From NCBI RefSeq assembly GCF_916700565.1, contig NZ_CAKAKO010000007.1, positions 56,001 to 120,000 on the forward strand: a stretch of DNA of 64,000 bases. The letters run 5' to 3'. Positions within the stretch are counted from its first letter, which is position 1; the number at the start of each line of letters is the position of its first letter. Under the pieces are notes generated by a model. The model was not told the DNA's origin, ran no database searches, and saw nothing but the letters and a program-made list of their open reading frames with translations. Shown here piece by piece: positions 37,924 through 46,802 of the stretch. Source of the stretch: Xenophilus sp. Marseille-Q4582 (GTDB taxonomy: Bacteria > Pseudomonadota > Gammaproteobacteria > Burkholderiales > Burkholderiaceae_C). The translations under genes and the position numbers were made by a program.

Positions 37924-39572
37924 CAGGCCGCCACGGGATTCAGCTGGTACAGCCAGGTCTCGCTCAAGGTGCGTGCGCCGTCGCGCAGGAACAGGCGCAG
38001 GTCCACCGCCTCGCCCCGGCTTTCGGCCGGCGTGTAGTCGAACTGGGCGCGCCAATGGCCCGGCACGCCGTTGGGCACGGGCTCCGTGAACACGTCGCTG
38101 AAGCGCCCGCTCGCGGCGCTGAGCACGGCCTCGGGCTTCACGCCCAAGGGCAGCTTCGCCAGCTCGCCACCGCTGAACTCGACCATGAACTTGTGCACGC
38201 CCGGCGGCCGCGGGTGGCCGGGCTGGCCGCCGCGGCCCACGCGCGTGGCGCCGCAGCGCGCCAGCGGCGGCGCGAAGGGTTCGTCGTCCACCCAGTGCAG
38301 CCGGTAGCGCAGCGCGAGCTGCTGGCCCTGGCGCGCAGGCGCGGCCGGCACCCAGCAGGCCACGATGTTGTCGTGGATCTCGTCGTCGGTCGGGATCTCG
38401 ATCAGCTGCACCGAGCCCTCGCCCCAGTCGCCCACGGGCTCCACCCACAGGCTGGGCCGGCGCTCGTAGTGCACACCGTCCTGGTAGTGGTTGAAGGCGC
38501 GGTCGCGCTGCATCAGGCCGAAGCCCTTGGGGCTGCGGTCGTTGAACTGCGAGGCGCGCGTGGCCGGCGGGTTGTTCAGCGGCCGCCACACGCGCTCGCC
38601 GCCGCCGGTCCACAGCGCCAGGCCGTCCGAGTCGTGCACCTCGGGCCGCCAGTCGGCGCCGCGCGCACCGAAGGTTTCGGAGTACCAGTACATGGAGGTG
38701 AGCGGCGCCAGCCCCAGCCGCGCCACGTCGCGGCGCAGGAAGAGCTGCTGCTCCACGTCCATGGTGACGGCCTGGTCGCGCTGCAGCTGGAAGCGGAAGG
38801 CGCCCGTGACGCTGGGGCCGTCGAGCAGCGCATGCACCGTCGCGCGCCGGCTGCCGTCGGCCGGCGGCTCGAACCAGAAATGGGTGAAGCGCGGGAACTC
38901 CTCCTCGCGCGCCGGCACGGCCACGTCGATGGCGATGCCGCGCGCCGAAATGCCGTACTGGTTCAGCGCACCGATGGCGCGGAAGTAGGACGCGCCGAGG
39001 AAGGCCACCCAGTCGTGCGTGCGCCAGTCCGGTGCGCCGGCGCCGCCCAGGCGGCTTTCCTGGAAGCGGAAGCCGGCGAAGCCCGCGCCCGCGGGCAGCT
39101 CGCGCGCGGGGCTGTCGGGCGGCATGTCGAAGTAGGCGGGGTCATAGAGCAGCTCGCGCGCGTTCTGCGGCTGCGATGCGCCGGCCGCGCCCTCCAGCAC
39201 ATGCATGTGCACGGGCACGGGAAAGAAGCGGCCCAGGTGGAAGAAGGTGACCGGGAAAGGCCCGGGGCCGTCGCGGAACAGCGCGTACTCGGGCTTGAAG
39301 CGCAGGCGGCCATGCTGTTCGTAGTCGATGCGCTCGATGACGGCCGCCGGCAGCGCGGATTCGAGCCGATGCGGCTGCGCGGCCAGCGTGCGCGCGCGCT
39401 GCACGAGGCCGTCCCACGAGAAGGGCTGCGGCGCGCCCAGCTTCAGGCGCGGCGCGGCACGGACCGGCAGGGCCGCGGGCGCGGCGGCGCGCGAGCCGGC
39501 GCAGGCGGCCAGGGCAGCCAGCGCCGTGCAGGCGCCGTGGAGCAAAAGGGTGCGTCGTCGGAACAGGCTCAT
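37923..39572 (-). CDS. Periplasmic glucan biosynthesis protein (MdoG/OpgD family)
   Basis: A 549-residue protein acting on osmoregulated periplasmic glucans. Family blocks are FSWDGLVQRARTLAAQPH, GISARGIAIDVAVPAREEEFPRF, SMYWYSETFGARGADWRPEVHDSDGL and QRDRAFNHYQDGVHYERRPSLW. The leader MSLFRRRTLLLHGACTALAALAAC has a twin-arginine-like start, as OpgD has, and ends in a lipobox-like LAAC, so Tat export or lipoprotein anchoring are both possible. OpgD is favoured over OpgG because of the arginines. No opgH lies nearby. Confidence 0.9.
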   Translation of the reverse strand: MSLFRRRTLLLHGACTALAALAACAGSRAAAPAALPVRAAPRLKLGAPQPFSWDGLVQRARTLAAQPHRLESALPAAVIERIDYEQHGRLRFKPEYALFRDGPGPFPVTFFHLGRFFPVPVHMHVLEGAAGASQPQNARELLYDPAYFDMPPDSPARELPAGAGFAGFRFQESRLGGAGAPDWRTHDWVAFLGASYFRAIGALNQYGISARGIAIDVAVPAREEEFPRFTHFWFEPPADGSRRATVHALLDGPSVTGAFRFQLQRDQAVTMDVEQQLFLRRDVARLGLAPLTSMYWYSETFGARGADWRPEVHDSDGLALWTGGGERVWRPLNNPPATRASQFNDRSPKGFGLMQRDRAFNHYQDGVHYERRPSLWVEPVGDWGEGSVQLIEIPTDDEIHDNIVACWVPAAPARQGQQLALRYRLHWVDDEPFAPPLARCGATRVGRGGQPGHPRPPGVHKFMVEFSGGELAKLPLGVKPEAVLSAASGRFSDVFTEPVPNGVPGHWRAQFDYTPAESRGEAVDLRLFLRDGARTLSETWLYQLNPVAA

Positions 39573-39892
39573 GCGCGTGGCGATCCGGGCAGGGTTCGGA
39601 CGGGCCGGCGGCCCTGAAGGGGTGGCGAGGCGGCGCCGCGCCGTTGTGGCCACCCTAGCCGCGGCCGCGCCTGGAAGGTGTCGGACGGCGCCCGCGCGCC
39701 GGGCCGGCGCATGGCACCTTGGCGACCGGCGCGCGTGCAGCCGCGTCTTAAGCTGCGGCCGCAGACCGGTGCGCCTGGCGTGGCCGGTGTGCCGCCTCAC
39801 CGGGGCCGGGCCGCGCCACGCGGCGCGATCGACCGGTCCCTTCCTTGCCCGGCGGCGCGGTAGCGCGCTGCCCCCTCGTCGGAGACTCGCAC
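39573..39892. other. 320-bp intergenic region, divergent genes
   Basis: Very GC-rich, with several short palindromes (for example TGCGGCCGCA). It must contain promoters for both flanking genes. No RNA gene, operator or open frame with convincing coding character was recognised. Confidence 0.5.
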
Positions 39893-40666
39893 ATGGACAT
39901 CAACCGCCTTTTCTCGCTTCAAGGCCGCACCGCCCTCATCACCGGCGGCTCGCGCGGCATCGGCCGCATGATCGCCGAGGGCTACCTCGCGGCCGGCGCC
40001 CGCGTCTACATCTCGGCGCGCAAGGCCGAGGCCTGCGACCAGACCGCCAGGGAACTGTCCGCCAAGGGCCACATCGTCTCGCTGCCGGCCGACGTGTCCA
40101 CGCGCGAAGGCATCGACAAGCTGGTCGCCGCGTACTCGAAGCACGAGGACAAGCTGGACATCCTGGTGAACAACGCCGGCGCGGCCTGGGGCGCGCCTTA
40201 TGACGAGTTCCCCGAGAGCGGCTGGGACAAGGTGGTCAACCTGAACATGAAGACGCCCTTCTTCCTGACGCAGGCGCTCACGCCGCTGCTGCGCAAGGGC
40301 GCGGCCGGCGAGCATCTGGCCAAGGTGATCAACATCGCGTCCATCGACGGCATCTCGGTCAACATGTGGGACACCTATTCCTACAGCGCCAGCAAGGCCG
40401 GCGTGATCCACCTGACCAAGCGCATGGCCATGCACCTAGTCAAGGAGCGCATCGTGGTGAGCGGCATCGCGCCCGGCCCCTTCGCGTCGGAGATGAACAA
40501 GGAAGCGCGCGACCATGGCGACAAGGTGGCGGAGTACACGCCGGCCGGCCGCATCGGCAAGCCCGAGGACATGGCGGGCGCCGCGATCTACCTGGCGTCG
40601 AATGCGGGCGACTTCGTGGTCGGTTCGACGGTCATCGTCGACGGCGGCGTGACGTATACGAGATAG
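39893..40666 (+). CDS. Short-chain dehydrogenase/reductase (RhlG/FabG-like)
   Basis: A 257-residue NAD(P)H oxidoreductase. Cofactor motif LITGGSRGIGRMIAEG, the NNAGAAWG turn, the catalytic Ser in INIASIDG, YSYSASKAG with the Tyr-Lys pair, and the C-terminal GSTVIVDGGVTYTR are intact. The GISVNMWDTYSYSASK region resembles RhlG-type ketoreductases. Substrate is unknown, probably a 3-ketoacyl thioester or related ketone. The start at 39893 (MDINRLFSLQGRTALI) is the natural SDR start. Confidence 0.92.
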   Translation: MDINRLFSLQGRTALITGGSRGIGRMIAEGYLAAGARVYISARKAEACDQTARELSAKGHIVSLPADVSTREGIDKLVAAYSKHEDKLDILVNNAGAAWGAPYDEFPESGWDKVVNLNMKTPFFLTQALTPLLRKGAAGEHLAKVINIASIDGISVNMWDTYSYSASKAGVIHLTKRMAMHLVKERIVVSGIAPGPFASEMNKEARDHGDKVAEYTPAGRIGKPEDMAGAAIYLASNAGDFVVGSTVIVDGGVTYTR

Positions 40667-40669
40667 CAC

Positions 40670-40840
40670 CCCCCAGGCCGCTTCGCGGCTCCCCCCTCTC
40701 CTGCGGGAAGGGGGCTGAGCCCGTACACAAAAGGTCCGGTGGACCTTTTGTGACTGGCGAAGGGCGAGGCCACTGGCCTCGCGCGGTCTGCAAGACCTCC
40801 CCAGTGGCCGGGCAGAGCCCGTTCCACGGGTGCCCTGAGC
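40670..40840. repeat. Dispersed intergenic repeat, copy 2 (long form)
   Basis: Inverted relative to the copy at 7464-7563. Conserved blocks are 40670-40695 and 40811-40840. Between them lies a strong hairpin, ACAAAAGGTCC (40727-40737) with GGACCTTTTGT (40741-40751) around GGT, which would work as a terminator in either direction and follows the SDR gene. Confidence 0.8.
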
Positions 40841-40894
40841 GCTTCATGTCGCTCGCTGGCGGGGATCACCGCCAGACAGCACGGCGCCGTCCAG

Positions 40895-40921
40895 CTACCA
40901 GCGCGGGACGCCCTCGTCCTT
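40895..40921 (-). other. Severed C-terminal codons of ygjP-like gene
   Basis: On the minus strand these nine codons read KDEGVPRW and stop (TAG at 40897-40895). If the IS at 40924-42243 and one TTAA are removed, they join in frame to LRQEL at 42246, restoring the natural end of the metallopeptidase. Confidence 0.88.
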
Positions 40922-40923
40922 AA

Positions 40924-42243
40924 CAGGCCGTTGAAAAATCCCCTGCGAGCGTCCGCGTCGGCCGCTACGATCTGAAGCCATCCCGGAACAACTGCGACAA
41001 GAAAGATGAGAGGCAACCAAGACTTCCAGGGGGCGATGTTTAGCTACATCAGCCTTGAAGAAAGAGTGCCAGCGGCACACCCGCTGCGCAAGTTGCGCGC
41101 CGTGGTGGATGCGCTGCTGTCGAGCATGAACAGCGAGTTCGAAGCGGTGTACGCCCGCCGTGGCCGCCCCTCGGTGCCGCCGGAGATGCTGCTCAAGGCC
41201 TTGCTGCTGCAAATCCTGTTCTCCATCCGCAGCGAACGCCAGCTGGTCGAGGCGGTCAACTACAACCTGCTGTACCGCTGGTTCGTGGGCCTGAACATTG
41301 AAGACAAGGTCTGGGACCACTCCACCTTCAGCGCCAACCGCGAACGCCTCTTCAACGAAGACCTGGCGCGCGCCTTCTTCGAGCGCGTCAAGCTCAGCGC
41401 CCAGTGGGGCCGGCTTGCCAGCGACGAACACTTCAGCGTGGACGGCACGCTGATTGAGGCCTGGGCCTCGCACAAGAGTTTCAAACGCAAAGACGACGAC
41501 AGCGGCACGCCACCCGGACGCAACCCCGAGGTGAACTTCAAAGGGCAGGAGCGCTGCAACGACACCCACGCCAGCACCACCGATGCCGATGCCCGGCTGT
41601 TCAAGAAGAGCGCGGGCGACAAATCTCGCCTGTGCCACATGGGCACATCCCCATGGAGAACCGCAACGGGCTGATCGTGGATGTGGAGATCACACATGCC
41701 AGTGGCACCGCCGAGCGCGAGGCGGCGCTGGCGATGCTCAAACGCCGGGGAAACAAGAACAAGCGGGCCACGGTCGGGGCCGACAAAGGTTACGACAGCC
41801 AGGCCTTCATCAAGGGCTGCCGAAAGCTCAAAGTCACGCCACACGTGGCGGCCAAGGACAAGCACTCGGCGGTCGATGGCCGCATCCGGCGCCACGAGGG
41901 CTACAAGACCAGCCTCAAAGTGCGCAAGCGCATCGAGGAGGCCTTTGGCTGGATCAAGACAGTGGGTGGTCTGGCCAAGACCAAATTGATCGGTCAGGCC
42001 AAGCTCGCGGGCCAGGCGCTGCTGTGCTTTGCCACCTACAACCTGGTGCGCATGGGCAGTCTGGGCGGCTGGTGGGACGCGCATCATGCGTGAACCATGG
42101 GATACGTGCGCCCGGAACGGGCAAAACGGCCTGCAAACAGGCCGAAATGGCCGCTCCAATCGCTGCGCAGGCCAGTTTGGGCGATCCGTTTCTTCGAAAT
42201 CCACGACCCTGGCGCGTTCGATGAGCATTTTTTCAACGGCCTG
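40924..42243 (+). mobile_element. IS5-superfamily insertion sequence (1320 bp)
   Basis: Fifteen-base perfect terminal repeats CAGGCCGTTGAAAAA (40924-40938; 42229-42243) are flanked by TTAA duplications (40920-40923; 42244-42247). It inserted near the 3' end of the ygjP-like gene. The transposase frame is broken by one base, so this copy is probably immobile without help. Confidence 0.92.
41006..42093 (+). pseudogene. DDE transposase, frameshifted
   Basis: The first frame (41006 onward, MRGNQDFQGAMFSYISLEERV) carries the DUF772-like N-terminal domain and the first catalytic Asp (HFSVDGTLIEAWAS). It ends soon after SRLCHMG. The second frame continues HIPMENRNGLIVDVEITHASG, then VGADKGYDSQAF and RIEEAFGWIKTVGG. 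Adding one C near 41643 (GGCACATC to GGCCACATC) restores a single frame. Disruption, rather than programmed frameshifting, is likely because no slippery run is present. Confidence 0.85.
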
Positions 42244-43121
42244 TTAAGTTCCTGGCGCAGCGCGGGCCAGGCCGGCACCACGGTTTCCACCGTCTCCCAG
42301 AAACGCGGGCTGTGGTCCATCACGCGCAGGTGGGCCAGCTCGTGTACCACCACGTAGTCGATCACGGGCAGGCGGAAGTGGATCAGCCGCCAGTTCAGGC
42401 GAATGGAGCCGTCGGCGCTCGCGCTGCCCCAGCGCGTGGCGGCGTTGCTCAGCGACAGCTTCGTCCACCGCACGCCCAGCTGCGGCGCGAAATGCGCCAG
42501 CCGTTCGGTGAACAGCTGCCTGGCCTGACGCATGAGCCAGGCCTGCGCGGCGTCGCGGATCTGCGCAGCGCCCGCGCTCTGCGCCAGCGCCATCCGCAGC
42601 ACCTGCGTGCCCTCGGCCGCGGTATCGAGCACGGCGCCCGCGCCTTCGAAGGCATGGGCCGGGTCCAGCTTCAGGGTGAGCGGCGCCCCCAGGTAGGGCA
42701 GGCTCGCGCCGTCGCGCCAGTCGATGCGGCCGGCCTCCTGCCGCGCCTCGCGCTGGCGCGTTTCGGCCAGCTTGCGCAGGATCCAGGCCTGTTTCTCCTG
42801 CAGCGCGGCCTCCACGTCGCGCAGCGCCACCCAACGCGGCGCGCGCACCGTGAGGCCTTCGGGGCCGACCGAGAAGCCAATGGTGCGGCGCTGGCCGCGC
42901 ACGAATTCATAGCCCACCCAGGCCGCGCCCAGCTGCGTTTCGCGGTTGGCGCGCGGATGCATGAAGCGCGCGGGCGCCATGGCATCGGCCAGCGGCACGG
43001 CGGGCACGAAGGGCGCGCGCCCACGGGCCTCGTCGCCGCCGCGCGGCCAGGGCGGCGCCGCGGGCGGTGGTGGTGGCGGTGGCGGATCGAACAGGTCCAG
43101 CGCCAGCTGCACCAGCCCCAT
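42084..43121 (-). CDS. YgjP-like M48/WLM-type metallopeptidase with IS-derived C-terminus
   Basis: The first 292 residues are the native protein. It has a proline-rich N-terminal spacer (DLFDPPPPPPPPAAPPW), then the family core with TKLSLSNAATRWGSAS and the zinc motif VVHELAHLRVMDHSPRFWETV. The IS at 40924-42243 replaced the last eight residues. Translation now continues 53 codons into the IS (RPLKKCSSNAPGSW...) and stops at 42084. The zinc site is intact, so activity may survive. It is the last gene of the glyQ-glyS-gmhB-plsC unit. Confidence 0.85.
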   Translation of the reverse strand: MGLVQLALDLFDPPPPPPPPAAPPWPRGGDEARGRAPFVPAVPLADAMAPARFMHPRANRETQLGAAWVGYEFVRGQRRTIGFSVGPEGLTVRAPRWVALRDVEAALQEKQAWILRKLAETRQREARQEAGRIDWRDGASLPYLGAPLTLKLDPAHAFEGAGAVLDTAAEGTQVLRMALAQSAGAAQIRDAAQAWLMRQARQLFTERLAHFAPQLGVRWTKLSLSNAATRWGSASADGSIRLNWRLIHFRLPVIDYVVVHELAHLRVMDHSPRFWETVETVVPAWPALRQELNRPLKKCSSNAPGSWISKKRIAQTGLRSDWSGHFGLFAGRFARSGRTYPMVHA

Positions 43122-43162
43122 CAAGGGCTGGCGCGGCTGGCGCGGACGGCGGGACGGAGGGC

Positions 43163-43897
43163 TCAACGATAGGCCTCGGGGTCCAGCCGGCGCATCTCGG
43201 CCTCGATCCAGGCCTCGACCTCGGCCATCAGCTCGTCGGCCTTGCGGCCCACGCTGGGGATGGCGGGCCCAATGGACACGTCCACCACGCCCGGGCGCTT
43301 GACGAAGGCCTTGCGCGGCCAGCACTTGGCCGAGGTGACGGCGATCGGGATCACGGGCGCGCCGGTCTCGATGGCCAGGCGCGTGCCGCCGGTCTTGTAG
43401 ACGCCCTGCCCGCCGCGCGGCGTGCGCGTGCCTTCGGGGAACATGATGATCCACACACCCTGCGCCAGCAGGCGCTTGCCCTGCGCCACCACCTTGTTGA
43501 AGGCCTGCGCGCGCTGGCTGCGGTCGATGTGGATCATGTCCAGCCGGCCCATGGCCCAGCCGAAGAAGGGCACGTAGAGCAGCTCCTTCTTGAACACGTA
43601 GGCCAGCGGATGCGGCATCAGCGTGGGCATGAGGAAGGTCTCGTAGGTGGACTGGTGCTTGACCAGCAGCACCGCGCCCGCGCGCTTGTCCTGCGGCAGG
43701 TTCTCCAGGCCCGCGACGCGCGTGTGCACGCCGCAGATCACGCGCAGGCCGCCCGTCGCCCAGCGCAGCCAGCGCACGGCCATCCACCACAGCGGCTCGC
43801 CGCGGCGCCAGACCGAGGCCACGAGCATCACCAGCGCCCACGGGATCACCGTGAGCAGCATCCACAGCAGATGCAGCACGGAACGCAGAAAGGCCAT
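43163..43897 (-). CDS. plsC: 1-acyl-sn-glycerol-3-phosphate acyltransferase
   Basis: A 244-residue membrane enzyme that acylates lysophosphatidate to phosphatidate. Motif I is LVKHQSTYETF (His-x4-Glu, the Glu form common in this group in place of Asp). Motif III is MFPEGTRTPRG, followed by GAPVIPIAV. One N-terminal hydrophobic helix (LHLLWMLLTVIPWALVMLVASV) anchors it. The leader just upstream holds an unusual GAC/AAC-rich repeat. Together with gmhB it links phospholipid and LPS-heptose synthesis in this operon. Confidence 0.92.
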   Translation of the reverse strand: MAFLRSVLHLLWMLLTVIPWALVMLVASVWRRGEPLWWMAVRWLRWATGGLRVICGVHTRVAGLENLPQDKRAGAVLLVKHQSTYETFLMPTLMPHPLAYVFKKELLYVPFFGWAMGRLDMIHIDRSQRAQAFNKVVAQGKRLLAQGVWIIMFPEGTRTPRGGQGVYKTGGTRLAIETGAPVIPIAVTSAKCWPRKAFVKRPGVVDVSIGPAIPSVGRKADELMAEVEAWIEAEMRRLDPEAYR

Positions 43898-43910
43898 CGC
43901 AGTGTTCCCT

Positions 43911-43953
43911 CTTGTCGTTGTTGTCGTTGTTGTCGTCGTCTTCGTCGTCGGGT
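43911..43953 (-). repeat. Simple-sequence repeat in the plsC leader
   Basis: Read on the minus strand the stretch is built of GAC, GAA and AAC triplets (for example GACAACAACGACAACAACGA) ending about 14 bases before the plsC ATG. It includes a perfect 9-base tandem unit. It lies in the untranslated gap between gmhB and plsC. Confidence 0.7.
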
Positions 43954-44029
43954 TCGGGCGCAGCGGTGCCGCACGCGGGGCGCGGGGACGGGCGGTGGCA
44001 GGTCGGCAGGCGTCCTTCGGGCCTCGGGC

Positions 44030-44623
44030 TCAGACCGCGATCTGCAGCGCGCCCTGCGCCTCGCGCGCCAGCAGGTGCTGCACGAAGGCGGCCAGGTCCT
44101 CGTGCACCTGCGTGCCCGCCGGGTACTCGGGCGGCAGCGGATCGACGCCGCGGCAGGCCTGGCCCATGCCGGTGAGCAGCAGGTGCGGCTCGCAGCCGGC
44201 GGCCGCGCCGGCTTGCAGGTCGCGCAGCGAATCCCCCGCGGTGGGCACGCCGGCCAGGTCCACGCCGTAGCGCTCGCCGATCTGGCGGAACAGCCCCGGC
44301 TTGGGCTTGCGGCAGTCGCAGTGCTCGTCGGGGCTGTGCGGGCAGTAGAAGATGGCGTCGATGCGCCCGCCCACGGCGGCCAGCATCTTGTGCATCTTGG
44401 CGTGCATGGCGTTGAGCGAGGCCACGTCGAACAGCCCGCGCCCCAGCCCCGACTGGTTGGAGGCGATCACCACATGCCAGCCCGCATGGTTGAGCCGCGC
44501 GATGGCCTCCAGCGCGCCGGGCAGCGGCGTCCATTCCGTCTCGCTCTTGACGAAGTCGTCCCGGTGCACGTTGATGCTGCCGTTGCGGTCCAGGATGACC
44601 AGCTTGAGCGGGGCATGGGGCAT
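44030..44623 (-). CDS. gmhB: D-glycero-beta-D-manno-heptose-1,7-bisphosphate 7-phosphatase-like HAD protein
   Basis: A 197-residue HAD phosphatase of LPS heptose synthesis. Family features are KSETEWTPLPGALEAIARLN, the thiolate zinc loop CPHSPDEHCDCRKPKPG, IASNQSGLGRGLF and TAGDSLRDLQAGAAAG. Motif I reads ILDRNGSIN: the nucleophilic Asp is present but the usual second Asp (DRDG), the general acid/base, is Asn. This may lower activity unless the lineage compensates. Position between glyS and plsC is the conserved one. Confidence 0.9.
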   Translation of the reverse strand: MPHAPLKLVILDRNGSINVHRDDFVKSETEWTPLPGALEAIARLNHAGWHVVIASNQSGLGRGLFDVASLNAMHAKMHKMLAAVGGRIDAIFYCPHSPDEHCDCRKPKPGLFRQIGERYGVDLAGVPTAGDSLRDLQAGAAAGCEPHLLLTGMGQACRGVDPLPPEYPAGTQVHEDLAAFVQHLLAREAQGALQIAV

Positions 44624-44654
44624 GGCGGCTCGCCTCCTCGGCAGCGTCGTCGGA

Positions 44655-46799
44655 TCAGGCCAGGCGCTCCAGCAGCGCCACGCGGTTCATCGCGCGGTGC
44701 AGCGAGGCCAGCAGGCCCAGGCGGTTCAGGCGCAGGTCGGCCTCTTCGGCATTGACCATCACGCCGTCGAAGAAGGCGTCGACCGGCGCGCGCAGCTGCG
44801 CCAGGGTCTGCAAGGAAGCGGTGTAGTCGCCGGCCTGGAACTGGGCGTCAGCCTGCGGCACCACGGCCTGCACGGCGCTGTGCAACGCCACTTCGGCCGG
44901 CTCGCGCAGCAATTGCGGGTTCACATGCGCATCGGCCTCGGGCGACTTCTTGAGGATGTTGCCGATGCGCTTGTTGGCCGCGGCCAGTGCCGGGGCCTCG
45001 GGCAGCTGCGCGAAGGCCCGCACGGCCGCCAGGCGCCTGGGCACTTCGGCCAGGCGCTCGGGGCGGTTGCCCAGCACGGCGTCCACTTCCTGCGCGCTGG
45101 CCCCCTGCTCGCGCAGGCTGCCGGCGAGGCGGTCGTAGATGAAGTCCAGCAGTTGCGCCTGCGCGTCGGCCTGCGTGAGCAGCGGCCCCATGGCGTCGGC
45201 GGCGATGCCGACCAGCGCCTGCAGCTCCAGCGGCAGGTCGCGCTCGATCAGCATGCGCACCACGCCCAGCGCGTGGCGGCGCAGCGCGAAGGGATCGCGG
45301 TCGCCCGTCGGCAGGTTGCCGATGCCGAACATGCCGACCAGGGTTTCCAGCTTGTCGGCCAGCGCCACCGCCAGGCCGACCGGGCCGCGCGGCAGTTCGT
45401 CGCCGGCGAAGCGCGGCTTGTAGTGGTCTTCGATGGCGTCGGCCACGGCCACGGGCAGGCCGTCGTTGAGCGCGTAGTAGCGGCCCATGGTGCCCTGCAG
45501 CTCGGGGAACTCGCCCACCATGTCGGTCACGAGGTCGGTCTTGGCCAGTTGGGCGGCCTGGTCGGCCTGGGCCACCAGCGCGGCGTCGCCCGAACCCTCT
45601 GACAATTGCGCCGCGATGGCCTTGGCGATGGCGCGCACGCGTTCCACGCGCTCGCCCTGCGTGCCCAGCTTGTTGTGGTAGACGACCTTGCCCAGGCCCT
45701 CGACGCGCGAGGCCAGGGTCTTCTTGCGGTCCTGGTCGAAGAAGAACTTGGCGTCGGCTAGGCGCGGGCGCACCACGCGCTCGTTGCCGCCGATGACGGC
45801 GCTGGCGTCGTCGGGCCGGATGTTGCTCACCACGAGGAAGCGGTTCGTCAGCTTGCCCGAAGCATGAAGCAGCGGGAAGTACTTCTGGTTGGCCTTCATC
45901 GTGAGGATCAGGCATTCCTGCGGCACCTCGAGGAACTCGGGCTCGAACTGGCAGACCAGCACATTGGGGCGCTCGACCAGCGCCGTGACCTCATCGAGCA
46001 GCGCCTCGTCCTGGATCGGCTCGGCACCGCCGCCCACGGCCACGGCCGCCTCGGCCAGCTGGCGCGCGATCTCGGCACGGCGGGCCTCGAAGCCCGCGAT
46101 CACGGCGCCCTCGTCCTGCAGCTGCAGGGCATAGCTGTCCGCATCGCGCAGCACGACCGGGTCCACGGCCGCCTCGAAGCGGTGGCCGTGCGTGTCGCGG
46201 CCCGACTGCAGGCCCAGCGCTTCCACGGGCACCACGTCGGCGCCGTGCAGGGCGACCAGGCCGTGCGCCGGGCGCACGAAGCTCACGCTGCTCCAGCCCG
46301 GCAGCTCGCAGCCGCTTTCGAGCTGGTAGCTCATGACCTTGGGAATCGGCAGCCTGGCGATGGCTTCATGCAGCGCCTTCTGCAGGCCTTCGGCCAGCGT
46401 GGCGCCGGGCAGCACGCTTTCGTAGAACAGGGCCTCGGCCTTGCCGTCGGGCGCGCGCTTGAGCTGCGCCACGGCCGCTTCGTCCAGCCCCAGCGCGGCC
46501 AGCTTCTTGCGCAGCGCGGGCGTGGCTTGGCCGGCCGCATCCAGGCCCACGGCCACGGGCATCAGCTTCTGCGACACGGGCTTGTCGGCCGCGCGCGCCG
46601 CCACCTGCGTGACATGTGCGGCCAGGCGGCGCGGCGAGGCATAGGGGGTGAGCAGCGAACCGGCATCGGCCAGCCCCTGCGCGCGCAACTGCGCCAGCAG
46701 CACGTCGCCGAAGGCCTGGCCCAGCTTCTTCAGGGCCTTGGGCGGCAGTTCTTCGACGAAGAGTTCGACGAGAAGGTTCTTTCGGGTCTCTTGGGTCAT
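44655..46799 (-). CDS. glyS: Glycyl-tRNA synthetase beta subunit
   Basis: A 714-residue subunit of the alpha2-beta2 glycyl-tRNA synthetase that recognises tRNA-Gly. It opens NLLVELFVEELPPKALKKLGQAF and contains ILTMKANQKYFPLL, SNIRPDDASAVIGGNERVVRPRLADAKFFFDQDRK and GRYYALNDG, characteristic of GlyS. The C-terminal DALR-like anticodon domain includes FFDGVMVNAEEADLRLNRLGLL. It follows glyQ with a 3-base gap. Confidence 0.98.
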   Translation of the reverse strand: MTQETRKNLLVELFVEELPPKALKKLGQAFGDVLLAQLRAQGLADAGSLLTPYASPRRLAAHVTQVAARAADKPVSQKLMPVAVGLDAAGQATPALRKKLAALGLDEAAVAQLKRAPDGKAEALFYESVLPGATLAEGLQKALHEAIARLPIPKVMSYQLESGCELPGWSSVSFVRPAHGLVALHGADVVPVEALGLQSGRDTHGHRFEAAVDPVVLRDADSYALQLQDEGAVIAGFEARRAEIARQLAEAAVAVGGGAEPIQDEALLDEVTALVERPNVLVCQFEPEFLEVPQECLILTMKANQKYFPLLHASGKLTNRFLVVSNIRPDDASAVIGGNERVVRPRLADAKFFFDQDRKKTLASRVEGLGKVVYHNKLGTQGERVERVRAIAKAIAAQLSEGSGDAALVAQADQAAQLAKTDLVTDMVGEFPELQGTMGRYYALNDGLPVAVADAIEDHYKPRFAGDELPRGPVGLAVALADKLETLVGMFGIGNLPTGDRDPFALRRHALGVVRMLIERDLPLELQALVGIAADAMGPLLTQADAQAQLLDFIYDRLAGSLREQGASAQEVDAVLGNRPERLAEVPRRLAAVRAFAQLPEAPALAAANKRIGNILKKSPEADAHVNPQLLREPAEVALHSAVQAVVPQADAQFQAGDYTASLQTLAQLRAPVDAFFDGVMVNAEEADLRLNRLGLLASLHRAMNRVALLERLA

Positions 46800-46802
46800 C
46801 GC

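Noticed and set aside
43163..43897. Loss of PlsC activity because motif I is H-x4-E instead of H-x4-D
   Set aside because: The Glu form is common in PlsC proteins of this bacterial group, and motif III is intact.
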